Assembly (NCBI GenBank): GCA_028752905.1
Contig: JAQNBH010000004.1
Span: forward strand, 8,498,559 to 8,562,558
DNA from: Cladorhizidae sp. MBARI D1340-BT2
Taxonomy: Eukaryota > Porifera > Demospongiae > Poecilosclerida > Cladorhizidae
Direction: 5' to 3'
Length of the DNA stretch: 64,000 bases
The notes below the pieces were generated by a model, which searched no databases, was not told the DNA's origin, and was given only the letters and a program-made list of their open reading frames with translations. The translations under genes and the position numbers were made by a program. Below are positions 51,301-60,898 of this stretch, in pieces. Numbering within the stretch: the first letter of the stretch is position 1; every line of letters begins with the position of its first letter.

Positions 51301-54300
51301 CTTCCTCAGCATATATCGATCCGGTTTCTTTTGCAGGGAAGCTTAGAGTTCAAATGTCCCGAGTGCAGCCGACCCCTACTTCAGCTCATGGTAGGGTTAC
51401 CACAAATGTTCCAGAGCACCTTCAATCCAGTTCTCATGTTTTTGTTCGCCACGACAGTCATCGAACTACTTTTCAACGGCCCTACGACGGTCCTTTCCAG
51501 GTGCTCGCTCGTACTCCAAAATATTTCGAAATCGAGTTGAAAGAAAGGGTTGACAAGATCTCCATCGATCCACTCAAGCCGGCTTACCTAATGGAAGGAC
51601 CTCCTCCGTTACCTATGACAACAAGGTCGTCCAGACTTTCACCAGCAGCCCAGCCATTTGTGCCAGCACCTCAGGTTATCATTCCACCTATCGTTCCGAC
51701 CCCTCCTTCACTGCCGCCTCGGGTGTCTCCAACCACCCGTTGTAGTCATGCTGTGAACCTTCCTCTTCGTTTTCAGTAGATCTCCATTAAGTCACTGGAG
51801 GGGGAGTCTTGTGGCAGTCATGTTATTACGTATGCTGTTAGTCATGTTATTACATATGCTGTTTATATAACTGTCAGATGTAAACTTCATTCACTTACCT
51901 GTTATTGTATCACGTGACTGTTTACTCTAGCTTTACCTATTCTGATCATTTTGAATAAAGTTATAGTTGAAGTTTAGTTGTCTCTCTCGCTCTCTTTGAC
52001 ATTCGAGACCTTGCTCGCTATAACATGATTGACCTTTGATGCTAACTCTGAATCAATGCCAGGCCACCTAGGAAATTGGTTTCATTATTTATATTCTAGT
52101 GTGCTCATAATGTAGAAGATCTAGTATGTTTGTTCTTCCTGCTAGAGGACAATTGCTCAGTTTTCCCAGAGGACCCATGCATCCAGCAAGCTCGATTCAT
52201 CTTTCCTCCGTTAAGACCATCATTACTATTGTCAGCCCATCCTTTGTAATGAAAGTTCAAACTATTGACAAAATAGGACCATGGTGAATCTAAATAAGTT
52301 GGCAACATCGGTTGTCAGTAACCTCTTCCAGGACATGCCAGCTCTAACTCCTTATATGGTTAACCATTTGTTGATTAGAAAATGGTTCATTGGATCATAA
52401 CCACTTTAGTACTGGAGATGTTGTTGCACCCTGGCTTATCAGTTACCCACAGGGCAGTTAGTCTATAGCCTTTTGGAGAACCATGAATTTACTTATTAGA
52501 TGATGTACATTGAAGTAAGTTAACAATAGCTGTATGGGAACACAAATGGAATCAATGTCAAACTGGGTTAAGGGATAGTGAAATTAGTTGATACTGCCTC
52601 ATCGGGGGGAAACATAACACAGGGCTAACTTACTTCCACTTTCCTCATACCAGAGTACAATGTTTACCAGTGCTGTATGATTTTTCGATTGCTCTTCTTG
52701 TTACTAGATTGTGATTGACTCTGCTACCGATGCCCTTAAAAACATATCAGGTGTAAGTCAACTATTGTTGCCATTCAGTAAGCAACCAGTTATTCATATA
52801 TATTGGGGTCCAATGTTATTTAAAAGCTCATATAAATGTTAATAGTCAGCTCTGCTAACAATCTCAGCCCTGAACTAACTTTAGTATGGCATGACGAGAT
52901 ATTTTACTTGTCCACAACCATGTTATAGATATTTAATATTCCGACCTTAGATTTGGGATAAAATTCTGTCCTTCTTACAATAGCATACTTCTTCAGCTTA
53001 TTTCCATGGTAAGCATAGCCCTTTAATGTCTTAGTAGCTTTAGCTAGTCTGCTAGCTCATATGAAGTAGAGCAACAACAAAACTGCCAGATAAGTTTTCT
53101 CATAGTTCATTCGGAGACTATTATAATTATGCAAGAGAGAAAGAAATTTTCTGCTGCGACATGGCCAGTATTGCAGAGCTTGATATATCCTTTGATTAGC
53201 TTGCATGTTCAATGGAAGTACAAATAACTGACTTCCTCCTGCATCATCATGTGATGATCATAAGAGAGGAAGAATTGATTATGCATGTGGAATCATTATG
53301 ATAGTGGAAGTTCTTTTGAAGAGCAATATTCAGAGTCATTGCATTCAATGTTTCTCTATCATAACTCTCCCACCAAAGGAATAATAATGCAATAGTTACT
53401 CAGTGAGCAGAGCGAGCAGACTCTCTAATTGTGTCTGTTGAATTCTTTGTGCAAATACCATAAATTCCATTCTCAAGTTCAACAATGGATAATATATTTA
53501 TGAAACTGTATTAAAAATCTATTATTATGGCACCTTATGAACCCAATATAATGATGTATCTGTATTTCTGTATTCATTTTGTGGTTCTCAAGAAATTTTC
53601 ATTGAACATTCTGAAAGTATATGGTTGCTAGGGAATTTAATCATTCCTAAACACCTAAACCTAGCATTTAATGATCATAACTCTCTCTACAGCCATTTTC
53701 ATAATCCTCTAGAAAGTCACCAGTAAATGTAAAATGGTTATGGTTGTGGTGTAACTACAGGGTGCAGTGATAGACTGTGCCATTAGTCTGATTGCAGTTC
53801 GGCTGTTGGCCGTTTACTATGACATCACCCTTGTTTAGTGTAAACTATAAAATGCCAGATTTTGATTTATGAACCAGTTCAGTGCTTTTGATAATAAATT
53901 GACTTTACATTGCATGCAGTTAGTAGTAACATAGACTAGCACAGTTACCAGCTAAGACAAGTTCAGGTGCAGTCGTCTTTTCATTCTTTTTAACATGTTA
54001 ATCCTCCTATTATGGTTTAGAGTTGGAACAGGCAAACTAGTAATCTCTAGGGATCTCATCTAATAGTTGGACTCTTGGAGTGCTCTGGAAGTATATGCTG
54101 TGCACTTGTGAAACAAATTATTGGACTATTTTGTTGTAGGATTATTTTCTGAATTACAATTATAATTTGTACAAAAATCTATAATAATGCTAGGAAAAAA
54201 ACAATTGAGAATGAGATGTAAAATGAAAAGGGGTGGTAATTAAAAAGGCAGAGTTAGCTAATTATATATATTAGCCTTTCAATCGCATCTGGACCAAATC

Positions 54301-57300
54301 CGATGTCTTCTTGGCTCTTGGAGGTCAAGTTGCACCCATGTTTTCCAAGTGTAAGCCCTTGATATTGTTGAACCCATCTCCATGTTGCTGCACTGTAGAT
54401 TTTGGCATTTAAACAACTGCAGTGTCTTTCTAATAGAGTAGATAGGACTACAGGAAGCCTCACTAATAAACTGCTTGTGTTATGTGAGCTCTAACCTGGC
54501 TAATGTAGCTGCAATGGTTGGATATGTCAATATGTTTATAGGTGAGTGACTTTTTGGCACTTATAAATGCATTTGTTTATGTTCAGAAATTATGCTGTAT
54601 AACAGTTGATGGTATAATATGGGCACACCAAGGGTGAAATAAACTTGGGAAGAACTAAGTGCTGAATGGTAGAATTCTAAGCAGAATATGTCCAGACCTA
54701 CTCTGTAGATGTTAAAAGTGGGTATATATGTACTTATATCTTATCTTAGGGAGTTGATTCTGATGCTGGGGGGCGTCTCTTGGAATTCTTGGATTCATTT
54801 GGTCTCTTAGGATATAATTCAAGTCTTGGGAAAGTCTCTAATGACTTCTTGAGTAAGAGGTAGCAATGTTGGTTGTGTTATACATATTCCTTTGATGCTA
54901 TACTGAATCAAGTGTGAGTGCTAAATAACACCGTAGTGTTATTTGGTGTATCATGATGTAGTATGGAGTAATATCACATCTTGTTAAGTTGTGTGAAGTC
55001 GTGTCACATCATTTATGCTGATAATATGTATCACACAGGGCTATATGCAATGCAGAAAAAAAACATCGTAGAAACAGTAAACATGTGCGGACAGAGAAGG
55101 AAATTCCTGTTTATCTTCATAAACAATAATTCCGGCTGAAACAAAATGCTTGATAAGATAATTTAGGCTGATACGTTGACCTTTAACAATGTCAAAAACT
55201 TTACATTGAGCAATATAATAGACAAATTTGGAGACTACAATAAAGCTGAGCAGACATCTTGGTGGGATGATTAGACCAAGTCGGAGGCCTGGAAAGATGA
55301 CCCAAAAAGTAATCTTAATCTTGTTATTATCTCTTTAAGTATGTAAGTATGGGACTAAAAATGTTTTTGATGATTTAGCTTAAATATAATGTTTCAAGTA
55401 TTCCACGCTTGCTGAATCTACAAGACGAGGTCTTAGCTTCCACCCAGTAATTGAGGACTAGGATGAATCCACATAGAGCTCTAATCAACCAATTTAACCC
55501 ATTCACTGGTGTTGTAAGTGCATATATATGCCAAAAGCTATTATTTAAAAATCGATAAAAAATCGATCGTAGGTTTAAAAAATTTCCAATAAAAGTAATG
55601 ATACATTCTCTCTCTACTTGCTATAGATATTCGGTAACTAAGGGGAAAATATGAAAAGTACTGACCGTTCAGAATTTTTTGCAGCTATTTTACCGCGATC
55701 AAGATGTCTGGTGGAGGATTATGCTTTCTTGGGTTCTGGATGATGAGTTTGTACTGTCTGAGGGAGAAAGCAGTGACGAAGAAGGTGATGGTATCTCATC
55801 TTACCTTGGCCAGACTAGTTTTGACCCTGAAGCTCTGCTATCACTCGGCAAAGTAGTTGGGCCTGTTTCACCTTCAAACAAGCCTAGTGCTCTCATTCGA
55901 GCTGACAATTTGGAAGAACATGAGAGTGCTTGGCGATGGAGTAGGCATTGACTGTGAGTTTAGCTATAGTTAGCTGTGCAGTGAGTAAGCAACAAGAACT
56001 GCAAAGGCCGTTTTAGTTCCTTTCGTGCATAGGTCCCCACCAAAAAATGTTAATTTGAGCAATTTTGTACCACTGTGTCACAAAGAAGGACTGTCCCCCC
56101 TCCAAACATCACACCATGGTAGACTTCACCCAGTAGTTTCCTTGTATTTTACTTCAATCTGTTGTTTGTTGCATTTATTAGTTTCTGCAGGTATTTTCTC
56201 TTTCTGTTATATTGTTTCATATTCATGTGAGTCATTGTGATAGTCATGTATTTTACTTACTACCATCTTCTGTTCAGTTGAATTTTTGTGATAGTTGTGG
56301 CTCTGCAGATTAGAATCTGGTTAATGTCACCTAAGCTCCTTTGGACATTTTTAATTACTGATGTTATAAGTGAAACAGCTTTTTCGATGACAATTATGTT
56401 TTATGGTAAGTACAGACCTACCAAGTTTAGTGTTAAATTTGCATGTGCAAAGCAAACAAATGGTCACCAAAGGTCACCAAGGAGAAACAAGGTCAAAGTG
56501 AGATCTACTGATTATAACAACTAGCCATACCACTAATCCTCATGCCATCATTGGTCTCCACACTGCAATTCATCAAGTTATTTTCACACCGTTCCTTCAG
56601 ACATCCACTTGCATTATGAAGTAATGAAAGTCTAACCAGTTGACAGCTACAAGTGACTGCAACATGTTGTTGCTGACAGTCAATTATAGACAATCAACTG
56701 TAGTAGTGAATTAGGAGTAACATTTGATTGCCGCGAAATGAAATAAGTTTATTTCCATCAAAGCAAGTTACCGGATATGTTCTGATTAGCTTCTATCCCA
56801 ATGATCACCTTGAAGATGAGCTTGCACGATACTTTTATTGACAGACACTTGACATTTGAAAGTTCTTTCTTTTTACTGAAGAGCACATACTTAAATTCTA
56901 TGGACTTTTAGTGTACAACAATGAAAAGTTAATTCCAGCTTTAACCCAGTCTTCTTAGTGTGCCCAACACATTCTACAAAATTTTTAAAAAATAAGTAAA
57001 AAGTTCATTCTAACTTTAATCCAGTCCTTTTAGTATGCCTCAGGATATGTAAACACATGTAACATGAGATCTAATTTAAATTGACTGTCTATCATTTTAC
57101 TTGGTGCAGATACATAATTATTGCCTAGTTTTGAAGCAGTAGCATCCATTGAGTGATATTCCCATGTATTTCTTCATGCAAAACTATTTGCAGACCTACT
57201 GAAGGTTTATACAATGCAATAACATTCTTGAGGAAGGCTAATAATATTAATGTCGATCTCTTCATGCAATAGACACTGTTTCAGACAGATATCTGTGCTG

Positions 57301-60254
57301 TTTAGGAAGACTTTTCTTCACCTGGCCTGTAAACAGCTTTCTCTTTCTGTGTTACTTAGTAAAATCAGCAAAATGATTCATGATGTGGGGTCATCGGTTC
57401 AATTAAGAGTGACTATTATATAGCACCTAATAGCTACCATAAGAATCAAAATGAGGACATGTACTTAGCCAACCCAAAATGTGTACTTAATAAAACATTT
57501 CCTAACAGTAATATGTGTCTAACAACCAGCTTCTATGGTGTATATATATATATATATAATACCATGGAACCTTGCTTATCTGGTCGTTTAAGTTTTGTAC
57601 ACTTGGTCTATAAATCATCTATAAATATATGGTCTTTGAATGCAATTATTGTCCATTACATGAGTGGTATACAGTAAGTGGCAGACAAAAGAAAAAGCTG
57701 TTTATGGATTTGAAATAACCAAAGATACACTTCTTTTTTTGTCCAATTGTAAGAGTCGTACTCAAAAGCAAAAGTCAGCTGCCACTGTCTGTTTCAAATG
57801 AACCCGACTGACCTCTTAGCCAAGGCAGTTGCCCTAAAATACAATATAAAGTAATATCACACAAACCCCCAAAATTGCTGCTATGCTAACGACAACTAAA
57901 CAACAGGTGTTATTAACAAGTTACTATAGGTTTATGTTAGCCACTAATAATTTGCAAATTCTGACTTACAAGTAATTTCAAAGTTACAGACACCTGTTGC
58001 TCCCACACTGCCCGGATATAAGTGAAGTTTCACCGAATATATGTAGAAGTTGTATCATTTGTATTCTGATTAGCTGTGTCACAAGCTTCAGTGCAACAAA
58101 CTCCACATCTCAGTCATTATCTTTCTCACATCTCACATGCATGCTTTGTGTGTAGGGAGAGGCAAGGCCAGCAGTTGATTGCTGGAGGAGTTTTGTAAAT
58201 TTTGATGCTGATATGAAGCTTTAATAATAAACACTTATGATTAATTGCGCATGTAGCTTTCCAAGTGACGGATGTGTCACGTGATGACTACATGAACCCT
58301 GATGAACGATTGGTGGTGTTACACGAACCCGAGGGAACAATATCCCTGCCAGGCGAACTATTCTCTGCATTTTTTTCTGAAGTTATGACAGGTACAGTCA
58401 ATTTAATGTTGGCGTTAATTAGGAAATTAGAGAGGATATATTAACCCTTTAACGGTCACGGGCGCTTTAAAGCGCCCTAAGAATTCTCGCAGTTAAAAAA
58501 TTCATAAAAAATAGATCGTTCGAACTTACCCCCATAAAAACTTATTAAACGCCGCCTAAAACGTAGCTCTATCACTTGGTATTCACAAAACAATGACAGC
58601 ATAATGGTTGCTAAGGACTTTGAACCCGGAAAGCTCACACGGAAATCATGGCTAATGCTTGAACGTTAGCGATGTGCTGCTTTTACTGGAAGACGACGAT
58701 TTCGGCCTTTCTGAAGCGGATGACAGTGATTTTGAAGGCGAAGGTATTGAGAGCTACCTTCCCAGAGCAAACCCTGAGCTTAGTCACTCAGAAGTAACGG
58801 AGGAATGTGAAGATCCAATAGATATAGTTTCTGATGACCGCTCCAGCTCTAGTGATAAGAGTCTTACTCAGCCTTTAGGTAAGTATTACTGTTCAAAAAG
58901 GTATAGAATATAAAAATATCTGTTTCTATGTCCACAGTTTTTGGATCTACACAAAGTCACAGCAGTCCCACGATCCCTCCTCTCAAATAGCCAGCAGTCA
59001 CGATGACCTTTGTGATGTAGGCTTTCTTCTGTTTTTCATAATTTCATGCTGCAGTCTGGTCATTATGGTTGAAATTTGTGTACCTGTAAATGTATAAAAC
59101 ATGTTATCTTAAAATATACTTGAAAATAGAACAATAATTGCCTTGAAATTCAAAAATTAATGACTAAAACCACAATTACAACCACACACTTAGTTGCTAG
59201 GCAACATAAACTACACCTACATATTAAGTAACTATGTGTGATTCCAAAAATATATGGTTGCTATAGACTTTAATAAATATTTGAGACAATACAGTTAATT
59301 TTAGTAATGGTATATAGCAATTTTTTTTTTTTTAACCGACCGTGAAAGGGTTAATATATATAGAGCATATACATGTACATCTTATATCTTCCTTCAAATT
59401 CTTGTAAGAAAATTCATATATATATATATATATATATATACCTTTACTCTTACACTTTTTTGGGGATTAAAAAGGGAGAAACAAAACAAAACATATGGGG
59501 AAAAAAACAAAAACAATTATTTGTAAACATAATTATATATAAGCATCACCAGCAGACTAACTGGTACCGAGAACAGCTGCAGTTTTCCCATGCTGAATGG
59601 CTATTTAAAATATAGAATAATGCAATCACCGATATTGGGAGGTGGATGGGAGAAGGGATATGCATATATTTAAACAAAACTATTTCTATCAGAGAGTGTT
59701 TTCTAGTTTGATAAATTAAAAAAATATGAGATACCAAAATCCATAAAAAATACGAAAAAGAAATTCAATCATATATGTATAGCAAAACTGAATTTTGGCA
59801 GTTTCTTAGTCGCACAAATGGTGGTTTAGGAAATAATTTGCTCCAAAAACACTTTCATCGGTCTTAAAATCATCGATAATTTATATGCAACAGATCTCAA
59901 AAGACATCAATTTTTATTTGATTTTCTGAAGCCATATTTCATAAAGCATCACAATTCATTTTGTTTTCCCTTCTTGAAAACTATTATATTTATCCTAAAC
60001 TTTCCCCATCATATTTTGTATGACCCACCAACTACAAGTAGTTGTATGTCTCTACTTTTACCCAACTTCCAATAGCCCCATCTTCCACCAACATTATAGC
60101 ATGATGTGCATGAATGAGTAGAGTTGTAAAGTGAATGGCTATTCTTTCTGGGGCCCTGAATAGTTTTCTTAATTTTCACAGATATTCGAGTTGTCACTTT
60201 TGTCTTCAAGAATCTTTCAGGAATTTTGCCAGAAGAAACTGATGATGGTCAAAT
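36789..60254 (+). CDS. second adhesion-GPCR-like gene: signal peptide, reelin-like region, GAIN-type domain (3' incomplete)
   Basis: Seven exons (36789-36940, 41497-42158, 45844-45941, 52708-52752, 54750-54852, 58257-58391, 60182-60254) join without a phase error, giving 422 residues. The chain starts with a signal peptide. Exons 1-2 then hold a region resembling reelin sub-repeats ([19 protein letters not shown], and later [16 protein letters not shown]). Exons 3-5 are short and helix-forming, fitting GAIN subdomain A. Exons 6-7 ([31 protein letters not shown]) fit the strands of GAIN subdomain B. GAIN domains precede a GPS and seven helices in adhesion receptors, and polycystin-1-like proteins are the main alternative. 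The GPS and membrane part must lie right of the window. Introns are 1.8-6.8 kb and loaded with transposons. Confidence 0.72.
39087..39593 (+). repeat. CAGA/CAGG microsatellite (copy 2)
   Basis: Same array as 31749-32122 but about 135 bases longer, with two long pure CAGG runs (around 39233-39277 and 39290-39357). Confidence 0.97.
40095..40166. repeat. perfect 23-bp inverted repeat (copy 2)
   Basis: Duplicate of 32626-32697, with arms 40095-40117 and 40144-40166 still perfectly complementary. Confidence 0.9.
41497..42158 (+). CDS. exon 2: large extracellular exon, reelin-like
   Basis: Acceptor ATGATATTCTAG, donor GTAAGT, 662 bases, fully open. It starts [16 protein letters not shown], has [28 protein letters not shown] and [10 protein letters not shown], then [17 protein letters not shown]. 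The order (beta strand with GC, aromatic-P strand, LRW-Q, W-x-LDDI, then CG and L-x-F-x-G) follows the reelin sub-repeat pattern. There are a few N-glycosylation sites (NIT, NLT). The domain name is tentative; the exon is secure. Confidence 0.85.
42591..44344 (-). mobile_element. hAT-type DNA transposon, decayed
   Basis: Ends CATACTTGCCAAC and (inverted) CAGAGTTGCCAAC form short terminal inverted repeats. GTATCA flanks both sides (42585-42590 and 44345-44350), with GTATCACA/GTATCAGA if read as the eight-base duplication usual for hAT. Inside, on the minus strand, lie transposase pieces. The right end has clustered CCGGGAC motifs, and a CCGGGAC also occurs near the left end, so they act as subterminal repeats. 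It sits in intron 2 of the second receptor gene. Confidence 0.8.
42700..43790 (-). pseudogene. hAT transposase remnant (BED finger / DUF4371-like)
   Basis: Read on the minus strand, several frames follow each other: [14 protein letters not shown] near 43705 (zinc-finger end), then [36 protein letters not shown] (catalytic region, 43435-43380), NAVSFMSC and [18 protein letters not shown] (42977-42924). This resembles the hAT transposases found in ZMYM6/SCAND3-type domesticated genes. Frameshifts separate the pieces and the C-terminal dimerisation domain is missing. Confidence 0.78.
44385..44457 (+). tRNA. tRNA-Thr(UGU)-like sequence, probably a SINE head
   Basis: The acceptor GTCCCAG pairs perfectly with CTGGGAC, and the D arm GCTCAATGGTTAGAGT and anticodon stem CTGAC/GTCAG are good. 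The loop CATGTAA puts TGT at the anticodon, but position 33 is A instead of the nearly invariant T, and the T stem GGGGG/CCTAT is poor. Internal Pol III boxes A (TGGCTCAATGG) and B (GGTTCGAGTCC) are intact. A tRNA-unrelated tail follows to about 44570, so a tRNA-derived SINE or pseudogene is more likely than a working tRNA. Confidence 0.55.
44458..45843. other. intron 2 remainder
   Basis: The first ~110 bases may be the SINE body. The rest is AT-rich with TA-rich microsatellites near 44963 and 45593; no gene seen. Confidence 0.5.
45844..45941 (+). CDS. exon 3 of second receptor gene
   Basis: Acceptor TATATTTAG, donor GTAAGT. After completing a Tyr codon it reads [20 protein letters not shown] and [12 protein letters not shown], a helical segment. 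The phase fits exon 2 and exon 4. Confidence 0.7.
46385..46990 (-). pseudogene. gypsy integrase C-terminal remnant
   Basis: On the minus strand [20 protein letters not shown] (core end) is followed by [26 protein letters not shown] and [20 protein letters not shown], then a TVSKVL-type strand. This is the last third of a gypsy integrase, with the catalytic Glu region damaged. No LTR was found. It lies in intron 3 of the second receptor gene, opposite to the gene. Confidence 0.7.
47541..47752 (+). repeat. 5' LTR of CsRn1-like element
   Basis: TGTGGCAGTCATG to CTCGCTATA, 212 bases, with TATATAA at 47595-47601 and AATAAA at 47685-47690. It contains an internal direct repeat of GTCATGTTATTAC(G/A)TATGCTGTT. 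Confidence 0.92.
47754..47767 (+). other. primer-binding site, tRNA-Trp type
   Basis: TGGTGACCCCGACG follows the LTR after one base and is complementary to the 3' end of animal tryptophan tRNA. Confidence 0.8.
47821..48585 (+). CDS. Gag of CsRn1-like element
   Basis: An intact frame of 254 codons starting at the ATG 47821 ([20 protein letters not shown]). The N-terminal part ([30 protein letters not shown]) is the usual CsRn1-type capsid region. The C-terminal CHCC motif lies at 48499-48552. It ends at TGA, overlapping the pol frame by 49 bases. Confidence 0.88.
   Translation: MAVSAVSLKPPPFWSANPELCFLQVEAQFASRNITQQLTKYQYVVAGLPSDIAEKVFDCIQMVPEVMPYDELKSKLVLRTSLTESERLQKLWEFQPLGDLRPSDLMRRIEQLAKRDISKDPMMRDLFLRCLPLQVRLSLAAYDTLSLSALAEKADTLCSVIKQAVALLTMSQSQQPTFRPSSDVPPAVPPQVWEAEIASFRADVTELKKSSRIAPVSTATPNIPALCWYHAKYGDQAKKCRAPCQYSGNALPGH
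48531..48537 (+). promoter_or_regulatory. candidate -1 ribosomal frameshift site
   Basis: In the Gag frame the bases read A-AAA-AAA, a canonical slippery heptamer. A -1 slip enters the protease frame, which is open from here to 49022. A GC-rich stretch follows within 20 bases and could form a stimulatory structure. Not tested. Confidence 0.55.
48537..49022 (+). CDS. aspartic protease region of CsRn1-like element
   Basis: The frame lies -1 to Gag. The active site reads [15 protein letters not shown] (about 48654), DSG instead of the commoner DTG. It is followed by [24 protein letters not shown] strands ([18 protein letters not shown], about 48828). Stop at 49020. Confidence 0.85.
   Translation: MPGTLPIFGKRSPRALMVTSAPGNSSQLLFIADRTSGHRYLIDSGAQIFVMPASRYERQSSTVGQPLTAANGTPIATFGSHSITQDLGFHTKFKWAFILADVRYPIIGADFFHHYGLLIDMKHNCLIDSQTFSSVSAFVSGHAAFGLNFLQPSSQYSTIPN
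49023..50604 (+). pseudogene. reverse transcriptase and RNase H of CsRn1-like element
   Basis: RT fingers: [20 protein letters not shown] and [20 protein letters not shown]. Palm: [16 protein letters not shown], then a stop at 49410-49412, and in the same frame [20 protein letters not shown] and [12 protein letters not shown] (YLDN at 49554-49565). Connection: [15 protein letters not shown]. RNase H begins [14 protein letters not shown], is stopped at 50037-50039, and continues with [20 protein letters not shown] and [10 protein letters not shown] before a one-base shift near 50235. The tail reads [13 protein letters not shown]. Confidence 0.9.
50605..51779 (+). pseudogene. integrase of CsRn1-like element
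   Basis: Zinc domain around LSHPGIKAT (other frame) and CIPCQQSK; core [20 protein letters not shown]; frame change near 50985; then [16 protein letters not shown] and [15 protein letters not shown], so all three catalytic acids are present. The C-terminus ([30 protein letters not shown]) ends Pro-rich at 51779. Confidence 0.9.
51798..52022 (+). repeat. polypurine tract and 3' LTR of CsRn1-like element
   Basis: GGAGGGGGAG at 51798-51807, then the LTR 51810-52022 (TGTGGCAGTC to GCTATA), followed by the ACAT duplication. Confidence 0.9.
52708..52752 (+). CDS. exon 4 of second receptor gene (microexon)
   Basis: Acceptor TTGTTACTAG, donor GTAAGT. Forty-five bases encode [15 protein letters not shown] in phase 0 at both ends. 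It is short, so support rests on both splice sites and the phase match. Confidence 0.55.
52753..54749. other. intron 4 of second receptor gene
   Basis: AT-rich. No exon or transposon recognised. A minus-strand frame at 54254-54463 shows no known domain. Confidence 0.5.
54750..54852 (+). CDS. exon 5 of second receptor gene
   Basis: Acceptor CTTATCTTAG, donor GTAAGA. It encodes [20 protein letters not shown] followed by [14 protein letters not shown], another helical segment, and ends in phase 1. Confidence 0.62.
55494..56524 (+). mobile_element. piggyBac-type transposon relic
   Basis: TTAA then CCCATTCACTGGTG at 55494 resembles the TTAA-CCC start of the element at 58441, and both have a palindrome just inside (GCATATATATGC here). 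A frame at 55679-55951 contains [20 protein letters not shown], the acidic N-terminus typical of piggyBac transposases. A later frame ([12 protein letters not shown], about 56410) resembles the P-x-KP-x-K-x-G-x-K region of the core. No matching right terminus was found. Confidence 0.5.
58257..58391 (+). CDS. exon 6: GAIN subdomain B strands
   Basis: Acceptor GCGCATGTAG, donor GTACAG. It begins [20 protein letters not shown] after the join and ends with [20 protein letters not shown]. The I-S-L-P-x-x-L-F pattern is typical for a GAIN strand and turn. Confidence 0.72.
58441..59354 (+). mobile_element. piggyBac-type element, non-autonomous, TTAA target duplication
   Basis: TTAA (58441-58444) then CCCTTTAACGGTC; at the other end GACCGTGAAAGGG then TTAA (59351-59354). 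The 13-base termini are inverted with one mismatch. Just inside the left end is the palindrome GCGCTTTAAAGCGC. The 906-base body keeps one transposase exon (58659-58878) and nothing of the DDE core. It lies in intron 6 of the second receptor gene. Confidence 0.85.
58659..58878 (+). pseudogene. piggyBac transposase N-terminal exon
   Basis: The frame contains [32 protein letters not shown] and [11 protein letters not shown] and ends at a GTAAGT donor. An ATG at 58648 is in a different frame and meets a stop at once, so the start is broken. The similarity to 55679-55951 indicates one transposase family. Confidence 0.6.
59416..59442. repeat. (AT)n microsatellite
   Basis: About 13 AT units. A similar shorter run lies near 57541. 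Confidence 0.9.
60182..60254 (+). CDS. exon 7: GAIN strand with [10 protein letters not shown]
   Basis: Acceptor AATTTTCACAG, donor GTAAGG. It encodes [20 protein letters not shown], close to the V-x-F-x-x-[YF]-x-N-L-G strand of GAIN domains. It ends in phase 2; the next exon was not found before 64000. Confidence 0.72.
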
Positions 60255-60898
60255 GTAAGGACATGTACCAATTATTACAATATACATTACTATATGAATA
60301 TATAAGAGAAACTACTTTAAATGATGTTTCTGGTCCCACAGTATGATGTTGTGGGATGGAGTAAGATTGGAAATTGAAATGTTTGGGTGAAGGCAAAAAA
60401 CTCTCTAAATGTGCTAAGGTGTGCATATCATAAAATTCCAACTGCTTTTAACTCCAATTCAAATATAAAAATATGTAAATATCCAAGGAAGGTGTGTCCA
60501 GTGGCAGCTCCAGATTATGGTTCAGCAGAATTGGTAATGCATGCCACTGTAAACAAAGTGTGTGGTGTACATCCTCCCTCACTGAGTGTAAAACAATACA
60601 GCCTATATTGATAATGTTAAGATTGTATGTTGTGTGCAAACTGTGCATGACAATCCATGGAACCCTGGATCCACACATAGGAGCAATGCAAGGCAATCAA
60701 TGGATTTACAAGTAAAACTCTTTGAATGTGGTGAACATTCTATGTGTGTCTGCCAAGGCCACTTGGAAAACAAGTAGCTCAATGGGTTTCCTTCTATGGT
60801 CAATCCTAGACCAGAGCAGCTGCTATTGATAGAGCTATTGTTTGTAGCTATAGTTCTCACATCACATAAGCAATCTATTGAATCCCACAATATATATT

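Larger units (their letters stand above)
47541..52022 (+). mobile_element. CsRn1-like Ty3/gypsy retrotransposon, nearly complete
   Basis: Two LTRs (47541-47752 and 51810-52022) differ at roughly 3% of positions. ACAT flanks both ends (47537-47540, 52023-52026), a four-base target duplication. The PBS fits tryptophan tRNA and Gag carries a C-x2-H-x9-C-x3-C motif ([18 protein letters not shown]); both are features of the CsRn1 clade. Pol has the ordinary order PR-RT-RNase H-IN. It lies in intron 3 of the second receptor gene in the sense direction. Several stops and frameshifts make it inactive, but it is the youngest retroelement here. Confidence 0.92.

Noticed and set aside
54254..54463. Minus-strand frame of 69 codons
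   Set aside because: No recognisable family, no splice or promoter support, and it lies in an intron of the + strand gene.
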